Part shown: piece after piece, positions 35,129 through 48,957 of the stretch
Numbering within the stretch: the first letter of the stretch is position 1
Layout: each line of letters opens with the position of its first letter
Source: Sanderia malayensis
Lineage: Eukaryota > Cnidaria > Scyphozoa > Semaeostomeae > Pelagiidae
NCBI GenBank assembly: GCA_013076295.1
Contig: RQOL01000906.1
Location: forward strand, 992,001-1,056,000
Direction: 5' to 3'
Length of the DNA stretch: 64,000 bases
The notes under the pieces: model-generated
What the model was told of the DNA's origin: nothing
The model's database searches: none
Seen by the model: only the letters and a program-made list of their open reading frames with translations
Position numbers and translations under genes: made by a program

Positions 35129-36356
35129 GCTGTGGCTGCAATCTGTTAAAATGATAAAGAGTCAACGTCAAGAAAGACCAGTTAGGCCTATACGGTAAAA
35201 AGAGAGCATTGAAAGGCCAGCACTCGAAACCCACATAATCACAATAAAATGAATTCACGGATAGAATTTGGGTGACTATAGTCATCTTTATGAAAATTGC
35301 AATTCGATTTGATTTTTAAATGTTATTTTAGTAAGGAAGATAGCAACAAATGGAGAAGAAATGTTGTAACTTCTTACTCGGATCTCGATATTCACCACGC
35401 CAGATTGAAAGGACCACGAGCAGGCAAGCACAGGGTTCTATTCCCAACCTTCCCATCATGCAATACATTTTTTGCGATCTTATGCACAGCGGTGCTGCCC
35501 CGTTCCCTTTTCGCTCTGACCTGTCTCGGGGCCCACTAAAGTAAAGCGAATACATGAAATGAACAACAGTGTTAGCACTGTAATTAAATTGCAAATAGCC
35601 TTTGAAATTAAATCTCATCCTTTTTAAGGTAGGATGAAATAAAATACAAGCCATCTAAAAACTTGCCATGCAAAGATTCGTCCACCGATGGTGAAAGTTG
35701 TTCCGGTCTGTGTTTTACACATTCTGCTGCAGAAGAAAGTCGAAGAACAGGCGCGTTTCGTATTATAGTGATCGTTCCTTATTTTTGTAATCGGTCATAT
35801 CCTTGTTTACGTAATCGTTTCGCGTTTTAGCAATCCGTTTCGTTCCGTTCCGCCCCATATTCCGTTTCTCGTTTCGTTTCCCGCTACTTTGGTAGAAAAC
35901 CCGACTCGTGACGCACACAATTGTAGACATCTGTATAAGCTGCATTAATTTATCATAAGATAAGCGTCATATGTTTTACATATTGCGAATTAATACTAAA
36001 TAGTAAATTGTGCACAATTTTCATGTAACAAACGTACTAAATTCATGGAAACACAAGAAAATCAAAAACTTGAGAAAGAACGAAAATCTGAGCGAAAAAT
36101 AAAAACAAAAGTTAAACAAGATGCAAATCTCATTCGGATTAAATTTTGTAAAATTTATATTTATTTTACAACTCAAATTTATTTTTTGCATCGAAAATCC
36201 CAGCAGAGAAAATTGCTGTGCAGTCGAATACGAGATTTCATGAGCGATAAAGAGGCAAAATGTTACCATAACAACATTTTTCAGAAAATAAATGTTCTCC
36301 CTTTTCTTTCACGTTTTGATATTCATCTTTATGAAATTTACATTACACACATAAAC
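35129..36356. other. Divergent spacer between RPS27A and AK7
   Basis: About 1.2 kb. The RPS27A side should hold a 5' UTR intron and an upstream non-coding exon, because an acceptor is visible at about 35143. Overlapping open frames on both strands at 35.3-35.65 kb match no family I know. The last 300 bp are AT-rich and lead into AK7. Confidence 0.4.
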
Positions 36357-39300
36357 ATGACTGAAAAAGTTGATAAAAATGCTAGAGTCTTCATAAATTA
36401 CACTGATTCATATACTGGAAAGGTTTATGGCAAGGTATGGATTCGGAAATCGTATTTAATTTTGGAATTTTATAGGCAGCAACTTCTGCACGTTTTCCTC
36501 AAAGCATTGTGTAAAAGTTTTAAGTAAAATATGCAGGTCTTCACGACGTCTTCAATTGGAGCTACAAATGAAGAATTTCCTGATCAAGACGATGAATCAG
36601 TTGCGAGCGAAGAAGCAGACGCCAAACCAAAAGAGGATTGTTATGAAGTTGTTGGAACAATGTTTGACAATTCTCAGAAAAAACCAGACTGGGTAAAAGA
36701 AACCTGTGAGGTACAAATACTGCCGAATATTGTACTCTTGTGTATGAAGCTCATTACAGCTTAAAATAGTGTTGCAGTCTATTTTAACATAATGCTGGAT
36801 GAGCTTATTCAAACTTGTTACAGTTTAACGTCCCTTGCTCAAAATTGAAGTGTTTGATGTAAGCTAGCTTTTACAAAACTAGAAGGGTGTTGATATAAAG
36901 TTTATCTTTCCTTAGAGTTCAAACAGAGATGGGCTTCTCGAAATGTTAAGACAATGTGATGTCATTGTGTATGACATCATCTCAAATCCTAGCCAAGTTG
37001 ATGAAGCATCTTGGGCAGCCTCCGGTATGTGAGATGATTTTTCCTGTAATCATGTGTTGCATAGGTTTGCTGTAACTCTTAGTTCTCTGTTGAGCAAAGC
37101 ATCCTGCCTTGATTGCAGCTTTACATGCTGAACTGGAAACATTTACAAGTCCAAAGATCTTTATTTGTGTCAGCACTGCTATGACATGGGCAAAAAGTAA
37201 ACCAGTTGATGAGGTAGGTTTGCGGTAATGCTGTAAGGCTTTGCAAAGTAATTTTATAGAAATAGAAATACGTTGAAATGACCATAGTTATGCAGCATTT
37301 ATGGAAGTGAAGAAGATTGAGAATCTCTTTCTTTCAGGATGTTTTCTCTCACTGAAATGTGTTGATTGTGATTGTGGTTGAAAGCTTAAACTGTATTTGT
37401 TAGGATGACCCAGAAGTGCCATTTACTGAAGAGGACTACAGACGTCGAAAGCCACATCCCAATTTTAAGAGTCATATAAGTGCAGAGAAGTTGATCATCA
37501 AGCTTGGGAAGACTAACAAATCAAAACTGCTAACGTATGTTGTAGCAGCTGGATTGACATACGGTGCTGGTGAAGACATTTTTCATTATCTGTTCAAGAC
37601 AGCTTGGCTTGGACAAGCTCCTGCCTTGCAGTGTTTTGGAAATGGGTTGAATGTTGTGCCAACAATCCATGTGAAAGATCTTGCAAATGTACTCGTAAAC
37701 ATTGCTGATCAAAAGCCACGTGTGCGATACTTACTGGCAGTGGATGATGCAAACTCAACATTGGAAGAAATTGTCCAAGTGTGTATGATTTAATTTATGA
37801 TTGTGTCACTTGATTCAGGTGTAATTGTGTCAATGCAATGATATTTATTTTTGTCTCTTTTGCAGACTGTTAGTAAATTTCTTGGCAATGATAAAGTCAA
37901 GCATATACATGCAGAAGATGCACTTCTTGAAAAAACCATTGAGGTATTGTCTTGTATCTTTATGATCAAAAGATCCAAGTTGTACAGCTAAGAGTTGGTT
38001 CCTGTGGCTTTATTATGTTACGACTTCACTTAGCTTACATTATACATACTGAACAAAACAGTAAAATGCAGTGGTTGGAATAGTATTACTTTATAAGCTA
38101 TTTCTAAATGAGTGTCTTATAACATGACCAACGCTTGTTTTTGGCAGCAAGCTGATTTCGATATGTTGCTGGTGAATCTAAGAATGGATGCTACATACAT
38201 CAAAGAAGGCATGAATATTCCTTGGGTGTCAACTGTGAGTATTTCACTGCATTGTAAGTTAGAATGAACCTATTGCACTCACAGTGTATTAGACATATTT
38301 TTTGACGTTTTGAGTTGAGTTCTAATCAAATGATTGGGGATATCTTACAGGGTGGACTTCCAGCTACCATAACCAAAGTTATAAAGGAGTACAAGCAGGC
38401 TAGAGGACTTCTGGTACGCTTATTTGTCTTCTGTTTTGCTTATATTTCGTCTGTGCAAACACTTTATTTTTTTGCTATACACACGTTTTTTATAAGAATA
38501 ATCTTTATCAGAATTTTGTTGTGCAAAATTGCCAATATAAACGCTGGAATAAGAATATTTACGAATAAAGAATATCAATGGAAAAGACTGAGGATCAACA
38601 AAAGCTAATTCTCATAAAAGAGAGTGTTGTTCATATGTTTTACAGTGTCGCACTGTACTACATACACGGCAGAAATCATTCGTCTCTCCCACTATCACAA
38701 ATCTCTCTTATTATCACATGAATGTCTCTGATATGAATCGTATACTCTTGTCAATTGTAGCCAATGCGTGCGTGTGTGCTTGGTCCGCCTGCCTGTGGCA
38801 AGACTACGGTAGTGCGTCAACTTTGTGAGCATTACAAATTGCATCACATCAAAATACAAGACGTCATCAACGAGGCAATAGAAAACTTGGTATGTTGGCT
38901 TTATTGGTTAAATTACATTCGAGCCATATGGAATTGGGATATATTTACTATAGGCTTTGATATTGACTTTCAAAGCACATGGCATATGATTTTATAATGG
39001 AATATTGCAGGAGAAGAGTGCGGCGAGAGCAGACCAAGATGATAATGACGATGATGATGTAGCTGCTCAAGAATCACAAGAACTTCTTGATGATTTATTG
39101 CAGAGTAAAGAAAGAAACGGCGGTATGTGTATTTTATGTCACAATGTTTTTCAATAGCAACTGATAATCAAGACAAGACAAAAATATAATTGCGCTATCT
39201 ACTTTTGTGATATTATGATTTTATTTTTACTGCACCTATTATTGGCTATATATTTTATTTCTTCTTTATCTCATATATTTGTGCTGTCTCCGTAGGACGA

Positions 39301-41802
39301 TATGAAGACCAATACATCCTGAAGTTTTACAAAGATAAACTTCATTCAATGCCATGCCAAAATCAGGTTCGTGTTTTACATTTTATCTTAATCTGAGCCA
39401 TTTATTGATCAATTATAGATCAAAGAACATTAGTATTTACAAGTTGATTTTTTGAAAATATAATTTTAGTAGGAAATTATAGGCGCTTTTTCGGGTAAAG
39501 CATCAAAATATCGAGCAAAGTTTACAGATACATCCCTCCAAAAACGAAGTGCCAGCCCTGCCAGTTTCATGTTAAATATTTCATTTATCTCCATATTGAC
39601 AAGGGTTCCAATATGTTGCAGGGATTTGTCTTAGATGGTTTCCCAAAGACATACGAGCAGGCCAAAGAGCTCTTTGCTGGTGAGTCGAGTCTTTCAAGCC
39701 GTATACTATCTTCATGTCTTTGGAGAATATAAAATTCGATACATTGCACCAAAGTCACATAACATCTTTCTTTGCTTGTGAATATGAGAGTTTTATCTTT
39801 TTTCCATGTTGTGAAGTTTATATATTTGCTTGTTCTGGGTGTTTGGAGATATTTCATGCTTTGAAAGTCTTAAAAAGAAAAAGATGTTCGTTACCCACAG
39901 GAGCGCATGGCGTCATTATTCTTTCCCGCCAAATATTTACTTTAAGCAGCCCGCACCCAGGCCTCTCGACATGATTTGCTTTCCAAGACGGTGACGAATA
40001 CCATTAATTATCATAATTATGACGTATTTCTTGATTCTCAGTTGACAGAGATGACGACGATGCTGATGATGAAAAGCAAGTTGGTTATGATCAAAATACA
40101 ATGCCAGGTTATTTTTATTTTTTTATTTTGTTTCTTATTTTTTATCCAGTCCAGCCCAATGCCACCAGACCAATAAACGCTGCATTTGTGTGGTAGCATT
40201 ATCCTTGTAATTATCGTCATTTTCTGGTGTAGAATTTGCTAGCTCTTTCTCTTTTTATTCATTTAGAGGTCGTAATATGTCTCGAGGCTTCTGATGAGTT
40301 TTTGAAGAACAGAGTGATGAATTTACCTGAATCTCTCGTTGCTGGTACGCACAATACAGAGGAAGGATTGCTGAGAAGACTTGCAGACTTTCGTGCGGTC
40401 AATACCGAAGACGAAACTGTTCGCAATTATTTCGATGAGCTGGAGATACACCCTGAGCTAATAGGTTTGTTATCTTTTCATAGTGTTGCATCAGGAGTAT
40501 GTTGATACCTGCAATCGGCATGTAAATGAAACTTTGTGTATTTTCTGCTTGCTTACAGATATTACCTCAGATTCTGACCCAAATATGAAGGAGACGTTGG
40601 ATAAAATAATCAACATTATGGGGAAAGCGCGCAACTATGGTATGTTGTTGGAACATTTTTGATGATGTAACTACGAACAGGAATCATTTTACCTTAATCT
40701 CGGTTTATAGAAGTTGATATATAAACCGGTTTAATTTCATTTAATTCAATTTATTTTGCCAATTTTACTTAAAATTTACGGTTTATAGATATCATCTCAG
40801 ACGTTGATTTTATCGTGAACTCTTCATGTCTCTACAGGACCTACTCCGGAGGAGCTTGCAGAGATGGAGCGAATAGAAAGGGAACAGAAGGTATCTTTGA
40901 TTTTAGCTAAAGATGCATGCCAGGTATATGCAAGGAGAGGAGGTGGGACTCTCTTCGTCACATTTAATTAATTATTTTTATTTCATTCTCAGCTCGAACA
41001 AGAAGCCCGGGAAATGGAAGAGAAAGAAGAGAAGGAGAGAATTGAGGCTCAAGAAAGGGCAAAAAACTTGGAGGAATGGGTATGCATCTCTTAATACTTA
41101 TCCTTAGCTCGCTCTTTTTGAAAATCCTTTTATTAATTTACCAATTTTTTGCTCTCAGCGTGAAAAATTGAATGAAGTGAAACGTCAAGAGGAGGAATCT
41201 TTGGAAAACCAATCCATTCCATTGAGAAACTATCTGATGAAACATGTGATGCCAACTCTCACTACCGGCCTTATTGAGTGCTGCAAGCACAGACCTGATG
41301 ATCCAATCGACTTTTTGGTAAATATTCACACTTTTGCCTGTGGTTATTTCTTGGGAACGCGACAGGGCGCAGCCCCCTTGCTAAACTGCGATGCAATTTT
41401 GGGGACGCAGTTCTCCCCCAAAGAACTTTGCAAGAATTGGGTGTTATTTTATTTTACAATTCTCAACGCTTTTCGTTGTCTACAAATTGTTTCGTTTGAA
41501 AATGACTGGATTTGCTGGATGTTATATCTTTATCAATAAATAAAACGTTCGCAGAGGAACGATGGGTGGCACCCAAATTTCATAGGGGTTACGCCCTGGA
41601 GCCCCCAGAAGTCACCACTAATATTTGCCATCGGATATGGTTGTATTAGAAATAGTGGCCTTTTGTTCCTGAAGCCCTAATATTTGAATGCTGCGAGTGA
41701 GCCATGTTTTAGGTATTGTTTTATGAACAATTTGTGAACAATCATCTTTTTGTCTTCTTCCAGGCTGAGTATTTGTTTGAGAACAATCCACAGATAGAGT
41801 GA
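36357..41802 (+). CDS. AK7: AK7, ciliary adenylate kinase 7
   Basis: AK7 balances adenine nucleotides in motile cilia and flagella. Nineteen exons give 703 residues (human 723): 36357-36434, 36537-36710, 36916-37024, 37119-37213, 37404-37778, 37866-37943, 38148-38234, 38351-38413, 38761-38889, 39011-39122, 39296-39366, 39622-39679, 40042-40107, 40267-40464, 40559-40639, 40838-40890, 40993-41079, 41159-41317, 41764-41802. All phases agree. The N-terminal part is the NAD-epimerase-like region ([27 protein letters not shown]). The kinase domain has the P-loop GPPACGKT (about 361-368), [11 protein letters not shown] and [11 protein letters not shown] charged coiled coil follows, then a Dpy-30 motif ([16 protein letters not shown]). 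Exon 13 (acidic insert) is the least certain. The start at 36357 matches the family; the frame is open further upstream. Confidence 0.94.
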
Positions 41803-42391
41803 ACTTTGAAGTCATTTATGATAAAGTTAACACTGACTACTGTGCTGTTATATCTTGCTAAAAAACATTGTATATAATAATATTTTCATTGTATATTCTT
41901 AATTTGAGAAATTAATTTTTTGTTCTTTTGGGTCAACCAAAGGAGAATCAGTTTGTTGAGTTTATAAGGTCCTAAAAGCAAATAACTGCGATCGAGTTAA
42001 TATTGGTTAATATGTAGCTTTATCAGAAAATTTAGAGAGGAATAGATTAAACAATTTTAATAAAAAGTTAGGTTGGGTTTGAGGAGGTTCGGGACAAGAA
42101 AGAGCAGGAGGACCAAATAAAATGAACCAAGAACCCAAAGCCCTTTTGTCTGCCACGTAAACATCCGGGCATTTTGATGCCGTCATGGATCCCATAATGC
42201 TTTGTTGAAAAACTGATTTGGGAAAGTTCCTTTGCGAAATTCTCTGCGACGAAGGATATGTTGCACTTTATTGATCGATTTTGAAGGAATAAATCAAGGT
42301 AGACGTTTGCTATAGCGATTAGTTCGTGTTCATCTCATACACGTATACTCAAAGGAGCGTCAGGTATTTCTAATTTGGCAAGAACTCCAAT
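41803..42391. other. AK7-RAB1 spacer
   Basis: About 590 bp between two plus-strand genes. It should contain the AK7 3' UTR (AT-rich, around 41.80-41.95 kb) and the RAB1 promoter and 5' UTR. No other feature recognised. Confidence 0.4.
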
Positions 42392-44099
<1,708 letters not shown>

Positions 44100-44873
44100 A
44101 TTAATTAACTCGTTGTATCCATTATTTTGTTGAGGAAGGTTCTGCCTAATTTTCATTGCTGATCTACATGAACTAAAATTGTCTCTCTATTTAGTACACA
44201 ATGTAAAACTCTGGAGTAGTAGAATACTAGATGGTTGGTTTTTGTCAAAAATTCTTTAAAATTGCTCAGATTATAACTCAAGAGGGAGTGAATAAGATGC
44301 CATTTCAATTTTGCTGGGTTGTTTGACTGGACGGTTTCTTTGAAGGGGTGAATTTATATTAATGTAACTTAAAAAAGTGTTGTTTGGCTATTCTTCTTTC
44401 TGTTTAGACTACTATTTACATGTTTGAAATATATTCCATTGTTTTATTGACATCTGTTTAGCTATCCTAGCATGAAAGCTGTTAGTCTTAAATTTTTGTT
44501 TACAACTGAACAAGATGTTCAGTATATATGTTGCAAGAAGTATTTTTGTAGAATTAGATTTATATCCAAGTTTAAAATCTTAGAATTGATTAATTGGTGT
44601 AAATTGTTGGGATAGCAAAACAAAATGTCAAATACCAACATATATCTGAAAGTCGTTTTATTAACTATAAAAAATCAATTGTAATTTGTCAATTTATGAT
44701 TAGAATTTTTCATGAATGTAGAACTTGAAGTTGTGAGTCCATTTTTCTTTCTCTTTACTCAGTAACATTGAGAAACAAGATTTATCTTTAATTATTTACA
44801 AAGCAAAAGTTGATAAATATTCGTCCATATTATGTATTCTTAATCTTTTTTTCAAAATAAAGTTATCGCAATA
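44100..44873. other. Convergent spacer between RAB1 and BBIP1
   Basis: About 775 bp of AT-rich sequence between converging genes, probably both 3' UTRs. An AATAAA at about 44857 on the plus strand is not obviously assigned. No gene or repeat seen. Confidence 0.4.
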
Positions 44874-45122
44874 CTATTCATCTTCTGGCTCAGCATGACG
44901 CATAATTTCTCTCTGTTGTTCGAGTAATCTTTCTCGCATTTTTTCTTCCTGTTCTTGCCGCTTCACGGCTTCCTGTGCTTCTTTCTGCATCTGTTCTAGT
45001 TTTTCAAGTGTCACAGACTTCATTGGCAAAATTTTGGGCTTACAAAGCACGGGCATTGGTGTTTGTTCCGTGTAAAGAAGGCCTTGTTTAGGGAGAACTT
45101 CCATCAGTTGTTCGTCCGCCAT
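44874..45122 (-). CDS. BBIP1: BBIP1 (BBIP10/BBS18), BBSome subunit
   Basis: BBIP1 is a very small BBSome subunit needed for ciliary trafficking and tubulin acetylation. This intronless 82-residue frame shows the family core: EVLPKQGLLYTE, then VLCKPKILPMKSVTLEKLE and a charged helix ending in EDE. The human protein is of similar size (about 92). The match to the LPKQG and CKPK-LP-KS-TLEKLE motifs is clear. The C-terminus is a glutamate/glutamine-rich helix likely to form a coiled coil. It lies about 270 bp downstream of MAD2L1BP on the same strand. Confidence 0.9.
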   Translation of the reverse strand: MADEQLMEVLPKQGLLYTEQTPMPVLCKPKILPMKSVTLEKLEQMQKEAQEAVKRQEQEEKMRERLLEQQREIMRHAEPEDE

Positions 45123-45389
45123 TGCCGCAAACCAATGAAATGAAAATAAATTATTCAGCTTTCAGCAGGTTGAAGTAAAATAACATGGACCATTGTCAGC
45201 CTCGTCATCATTATTGAAAGGAAACACCAAGACAACACTGTTGTCAAAACAAAACCCTGTTTGAAAATTATAAATCAGTTATATTTTAAACAATTTACTA
45301 TAAAAATATACACCCTATGCGTAAGCTTAGAAAAAGCTAAAAATAAAAATTCTAGCATCATAAAAATTATAATAAAGTTATCAATTTCG

Positions 45390-46133
45390 TTAGCTAAATC
45401 CTTTCACAGTCTCCTTTGCCTGATACCATATCAAATCATTAGAATCTTGTTCAGTATATCTTTCTGCTCCTTCCATGCTGTAAAAATTTTCGTTGGTTAG
45501 AAGAATTTGGTAGGTCTTTTTCTTCATCCTTGAAGGTACTTTAAAAGAATGTTTGGGAAGGAAATATGCTGGCACACCAACATCAGCTTCCTTGGAGGCA
45601 AGCACAAGTAAAAATAAATTTGTTAATGGCATTCCATCCATATCTGCTAAGTATTCATCGGTAATTAGTTTTTGCAACACCATGCGAGCGCTTTTATCTA
45701 TTCTTTTTTCCTTAGAATCCAGTGGAGCAATATTTTCCTTTTCGTGCAACAAACAATCATCCCTTGACCGTTGTTGCTGGAAAGTAAAATATGGCAGAAA
45801 AAAATAAACTTCCTTGGGACTTACAATCGTGCTTCCAAACAATAATAATATTTTATGGACAGAATTGTTCAATATGAATCTATCTAGTTCAAATAAAATT
45901 GATTTTATAGAATTCATCGTTGCAGCTTTCTTGCGTAAATTCTCTCCGAATAGTGCTTTAGGCCTTGATTCGTTGGCCCTCATCTCTCGCTCAAGAAGCA
46001 TCAGAGGTCTTGGAATTTGCCTTCGATGAAATATCATATGTTTAATTCCTTCCTTTAGCACATGTTGGAGCTCATGTCCTTCGATAAAGTGGTCAAAATG
46101 AATTACTATTCCTCTACCTGCTTCTGCCGCCAT
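45390..46133 (-). CDS. MAD2L1BP: MAD2L1BP, p31comet
   Basis: p31comet is a HORMA-fold protein that binds closed MAD2 and, with TRIP13, silences the spindle assembly checkpoint. This intronless frame gives 247 residues from MAAEAGRGIV (human 274); the frame stays open for 16 more codons to an ATG at 46181, but the nearer start fits better. Family features: IKHMIFHRRQIPRPL near residue 40, a KILLLFGSTIVSPKEVYFF segment, a FKVPSRMKK stretch and the C-terminal IWYQAKETVKGF seat-belt-like end, which closely resembles the human ending. It is divergent from NUP107 with about 136 bp between start codons. Confidence 0.9.
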   Translation of the reverse strand: MAAEAGRGIVIHFDHFIEGHELQHVLKEGIKHMIFHRRQIPRPLMLLEREMRANESRPKALFGENLRKKAATMNSIKSILFELDRFILNNSVHKILLLFGSTIVSPKEVYFFLPYFTFQQQRSRDDCLLHEKENIAPLDSKEKRIDKSARMVLQKLITDEYLADMDGMPLTNLFLLVLASKEADVGVPAYFLPKHSFKVPSRMKKKTYQILLTNENFYSMEGAERYTEQDSNDLIWYQAKETVKGFS

Positions 46134-46269
46134 TGAAAAGGAAGCAAAAAAATAAAAGTGCAATGCAATGCAATCATTCATTCAGTCAGCGGAGCGCGCC
46201 GCGCCACTGAGCTGCTAAAGGTGGGCGGTACCGTGTCAACCACCGCCGTGCACGTTGGCTTTTTCAAAC
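46134..46269. promoter_or_regulatory. Likely bidirectional promoter, MAD2L1BP/NUP107
   Basis: Only 136 bp separate the divergent start codons. The interval is clearly more GC-rich than its surroundings (GGAGCGCGCCGCGCCACTGA, and CACCGCCGTGCACG) with no TATA box, as in CpG-type bidirectional promoters. Both products act in mitosis. The inference that the two genes share a promoter rests on spacing and composition alone. Confidence 0.6.
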
Positions 46270-48957
46270 ATGGCTAACGTCAGTGATAGATACTTGAAAA
46301 GAAAGCTTAATATTAAGCAAACTCGCGAGGGAATATTACAACAATCTTTACTAGCCTCAAAAGCAATTCCTGACTCGTTCGATTCAATTGAAAAAGCTGG
46401 TAGTCCGGTAGGAGGAGGAAGGCTAGATTTGACAGAGATTTGGCCTAGCGCAGATCGGTCTTACAATCGTTCACCAAAAAATGCAACTATTGATTCCATG
46501 ACGAAATCATTTGTCGAAGCTCCATATGACAGGGAAATTAGTGAATTGTCGTCTACAGTTTTCACTACGAGAAATGCCGGCGCAACGTCGTCAATGTCAA
46601 TTGCAGACTTGAGCAATTTGTCTCTATTGGTGGAGAAAGATCCAGAGGTGTGTGGTGGTGGAGCCTTGTTCACGTCATTTAAAGATACCCTGGGCTTATA
46701 CCCAAATGCAGGACAGGTTTTTGAAATGGTCGAGGCATACGAGAAAATATGCAGAGATCATATTAAAAATTTGCTAGATGTTTTAAACCAAGTGGACCCG
46801 TCAAGAACGCGACTCCAAAAAACAGCCAATATGATCAATTTTCTCCATCAAGAATGTTGCACGTGGCGTCTAGTGAATTCATTGATAAAAGATAGACTGA
46901 TGACAGAAAATGCAGAGGTTGATATGGACGATGGTGAATATGTAATGAGAGATCAATTTTCAAGTAAAAAGGAAGCCATAGAAAAGCTGTTTAACAGAGA
47001 ACCTTCTGTGAGGTATTGTCAGATGATTGTTGACTGGCTTGAAAAAAATGCAGATGACAAGTTGAATGATTTGCTGATGAATGATCATATTCAGTTTTCT
47101 TCTGATTCAGTATCATGGGAGCACACATTACATGGTCTTATGCATCCACATAAGACAACGTCTACAAGAACCATTACCGAAATGGATCCAGATGCACCAG
47201 TTAGACAGAAAAGACATCTTGCTGATCTTGATCAAGTTGATGAGACAAGATTATTGCAATTCATCTTCTCCTTTTTGCGTGCCGGCAGGCTCGAAGAAGC
47301 AAAGAAGATGTGTGTTCAATATGGGCAATCGTGGAGAGCTGCTACACTAGACGGTTGGCGTCTTTGGCATGATCCTAACTTTGAAATGTCTTCCAAGAAT
47401 GAAGAGGTGAAACATACGGAAGGCAATGCTTTTGGTAATCTTTGGAAGCAGTGTTGCTGGAAAATGTGTGAAGATGATGGTATAAGCATGCATGAAAAAG
47501 CAATTTATGCCGCATTGAGCGGTAACTTGAAACAGCTCCTTTCTGTCTTGGAATCCTGGGACGATTGTTTGTGGGCTTTCTTTAGAGTGCTCGTAGACAC
47601 AAAAGTTGAACAAGAGTTAAGCGCCATTCATGATCTAGACACAGACTATGTCCAACTGCATGCTGAGAATGAAGACCTGACAACTGAGAAGATTTTTCAA
47701 GAGCTGGAATCTCATCAAAGCAAGTGTGTCAAGAACGAAGGCAAGGAACCTTTTCACTTGATCCAAAAGTACCTGATTCTTGATGAGCCGAAAAATCTGC
47801 TCAAAACCATCAAAGATAACGTTGATGGAAAAGGCATGGTGTCTGTTCACATGCTGAGATTTATGACACATGCAGTGATATTTTTTCAAACTGTTGGCTT
47901 GGACATTGATGATGCACTGTACACAAAGGTAATCAGAAGATACATTGAAGTTTTAATTGAAAAGGACCAAGGCGACCAAGTTGCTGTTTATGCTTCCAAG
48001 CTTTCTCCTGACGACCAGATTGAAATATACTGTCAGTTTCTCATGCAAATCGACAATTTGCAAGATAGGCAGCACTATTTGGAGCTGGCAAGAAATTCAA
48101 GGCTTGATGTACAAGCTATATCAAAAGCAGTGGTTGAAGGGATCAGAGAGAACAACCCCAGTGATCTGACCCAGGGTGGTGCCGAAACAGATGGCGATCG
48201 TAGGAAAATTGATGCAATTGACTTGCTAACAATAGAATCATCGCGGCGTATTGATGCTGTCATTCAAGCGAATGCTATCATCCTGGGCTTTCTGGCATCT
48301 AAAAAACTCGAATTGGCAAATGAAGTCTTCAAGAAACTTCCCGAAGACTCAATTGATGTCATTCATCAAGAATGGGAGAAAAACGCCGCAACACCCGATT
48401 TGCCACACGAATACGAAAACGCTATCAAAGAGCATCTTTGCATTAAAGCTTACCTTTATGCCCATGACGCATTTAACAGCTGGTTCGAGCACTTCAATTA
48501 CAAAGCACCCACAAAACCGGCCCGTCACAAGATAAGCAACTTCAAGGATCAAATTGCATACGAAGAAACTATGAATGAATATAACGGAAGGTATCAGATG
48601 TGGAAGAAACACCTTGGCAGTCATGTTGAAAATGTTTCGGATAAAATCTATAATGTTCTATTATTTCCAGAAGGTTGGATGATTGATTCTCATCCCGTTG
48701 CCAACGATCCAGGTCGTGCTCATCAAATCGATCTTCTGAGGCAAATTGCCATTCCTATGCTTTGTTTCATGCTTCACTCTGTCCTCCACTCGTCAGAACA
48801 GTACAAAGAATGCCTCCAACTTGCCGATACCATACAGGCAGAACAGCATAAGCTCTATAGTGTTTTCAAAAGAGAGGATCTAAAGAAACTTCTCGGTCTA
48901 TTTAAAGACTCTTCACTGGCATTACTGAATCTGAACAAGAACTTGATGGGTTTCTAA
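46270..48957 (+). CDS. NUP107: NUP107, nuclear pore Y-complex scaffold, intronless
   Basis: NUP107 (yeast Nup84) is an alpha-solenoid member of the Y complex that builds the nuclear pore and also sits at kinetochores in mitosis. A single uninterrupted frame encodes 895 residues from MANVSDRYLK (human 925); an ATG five codons upstream is also in frame. The protein is wholly helical in character with the Nup84/Nup107 features: a disordered N-terminus with ALFTSFKDTLGLYP, then LFNREPSVRYCQMIVDWLE, a RLLQFIFSFLRAGRLEEA segment, AIYAALSGNLKQLL and a C-terminal helical domain. The absence of introns is striking beside NVL and AK7. There is no A-tract after the stop to mark a retrocopy. Confidence 0.95.
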   Translation: MANVSDRYLKRKLNIKQTREGILQQSLLASKAIPDSFDSIEKAGSPVGGGRLDLTEIWPSADRSYNRSPKNATIDSMTKSFVEAPYDREISELSSTVFTTRNAGATSSMSIADLSNLSLLVEKDPEVCGGGALFTSFKDTLGLYPNAGQVFEMVEAYEKICRDHIKNLLDVLNQVDPSRTRLQKTANMINFLHQECCTWRLVNSLIKDRLMTENAEVDMDDGEYVMRDQFSSKKEAIEKLFNREPSVRYCQMIVDWLEKNADDKLNDLLMNDHIQFSSDSVSWEHTLHGLMHPHKTTSTRTITEMDPDAPVRQKRHLADLDQVDETRLLQFIFSFLRAGRLEEAKKMCVQYGQSWRAATLDGWRLWHDPNFEMSSKNEEVKHTEGNAFGNLWKQCCWKMCEDDGISMHEKAIYAALSGNLKQLLSVLESWDDCLWAFFRVLVDTKVEQELSAIHDLDTDYVQLHAENEDLTTEKIFQELESHQSKCVKNEGKEPFHLIQKYLILDEPKNLLKTIKDNVDGKGMVSVHMLRFMTHAVIFFQTVGLDIDDALYTKVIRRYIEVLIEKDQGDQVAVYASKLSPDDQIEIYCQFLMQIDNLQDRQHYLELARNSRLDVQAISKAVVEGIRENNPSDLTQGGAETDGDRRKIDAIDLLTIESSRRIDAVIQANAIILGFLASKKLELANEVFKKLPEDSIDVIHQEWEKNAATPDLPHEYENAIKEHLCIKAYLYAHDAFNSWFEHFNYKAPTKPARHKISNFKDQIAYEETMNEYNGRYQMWKKHLGSHVENVSDKIYNVLLFPEGWMIDSHPVANDPGRAHQIDLLRQIAIPMLCFMLHSVLHSSEQYKECLQLADTIQAEQHKLYSVFKREDLKKLLGLFKDSSLALLNLNKNLMGF

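Noticed and set aside
35297..35654. Coding exon upstream of RPS27A
   Set aside because: Overlapping frames on both strands and no family match; more likely untranslated or intergenic DNA.
36045..36356. N-terminal extension of AK7
   Set aside because: The frame is open but lysine-rich and unlike the family; the ATG at 36357 matches the usual AK7 start region.
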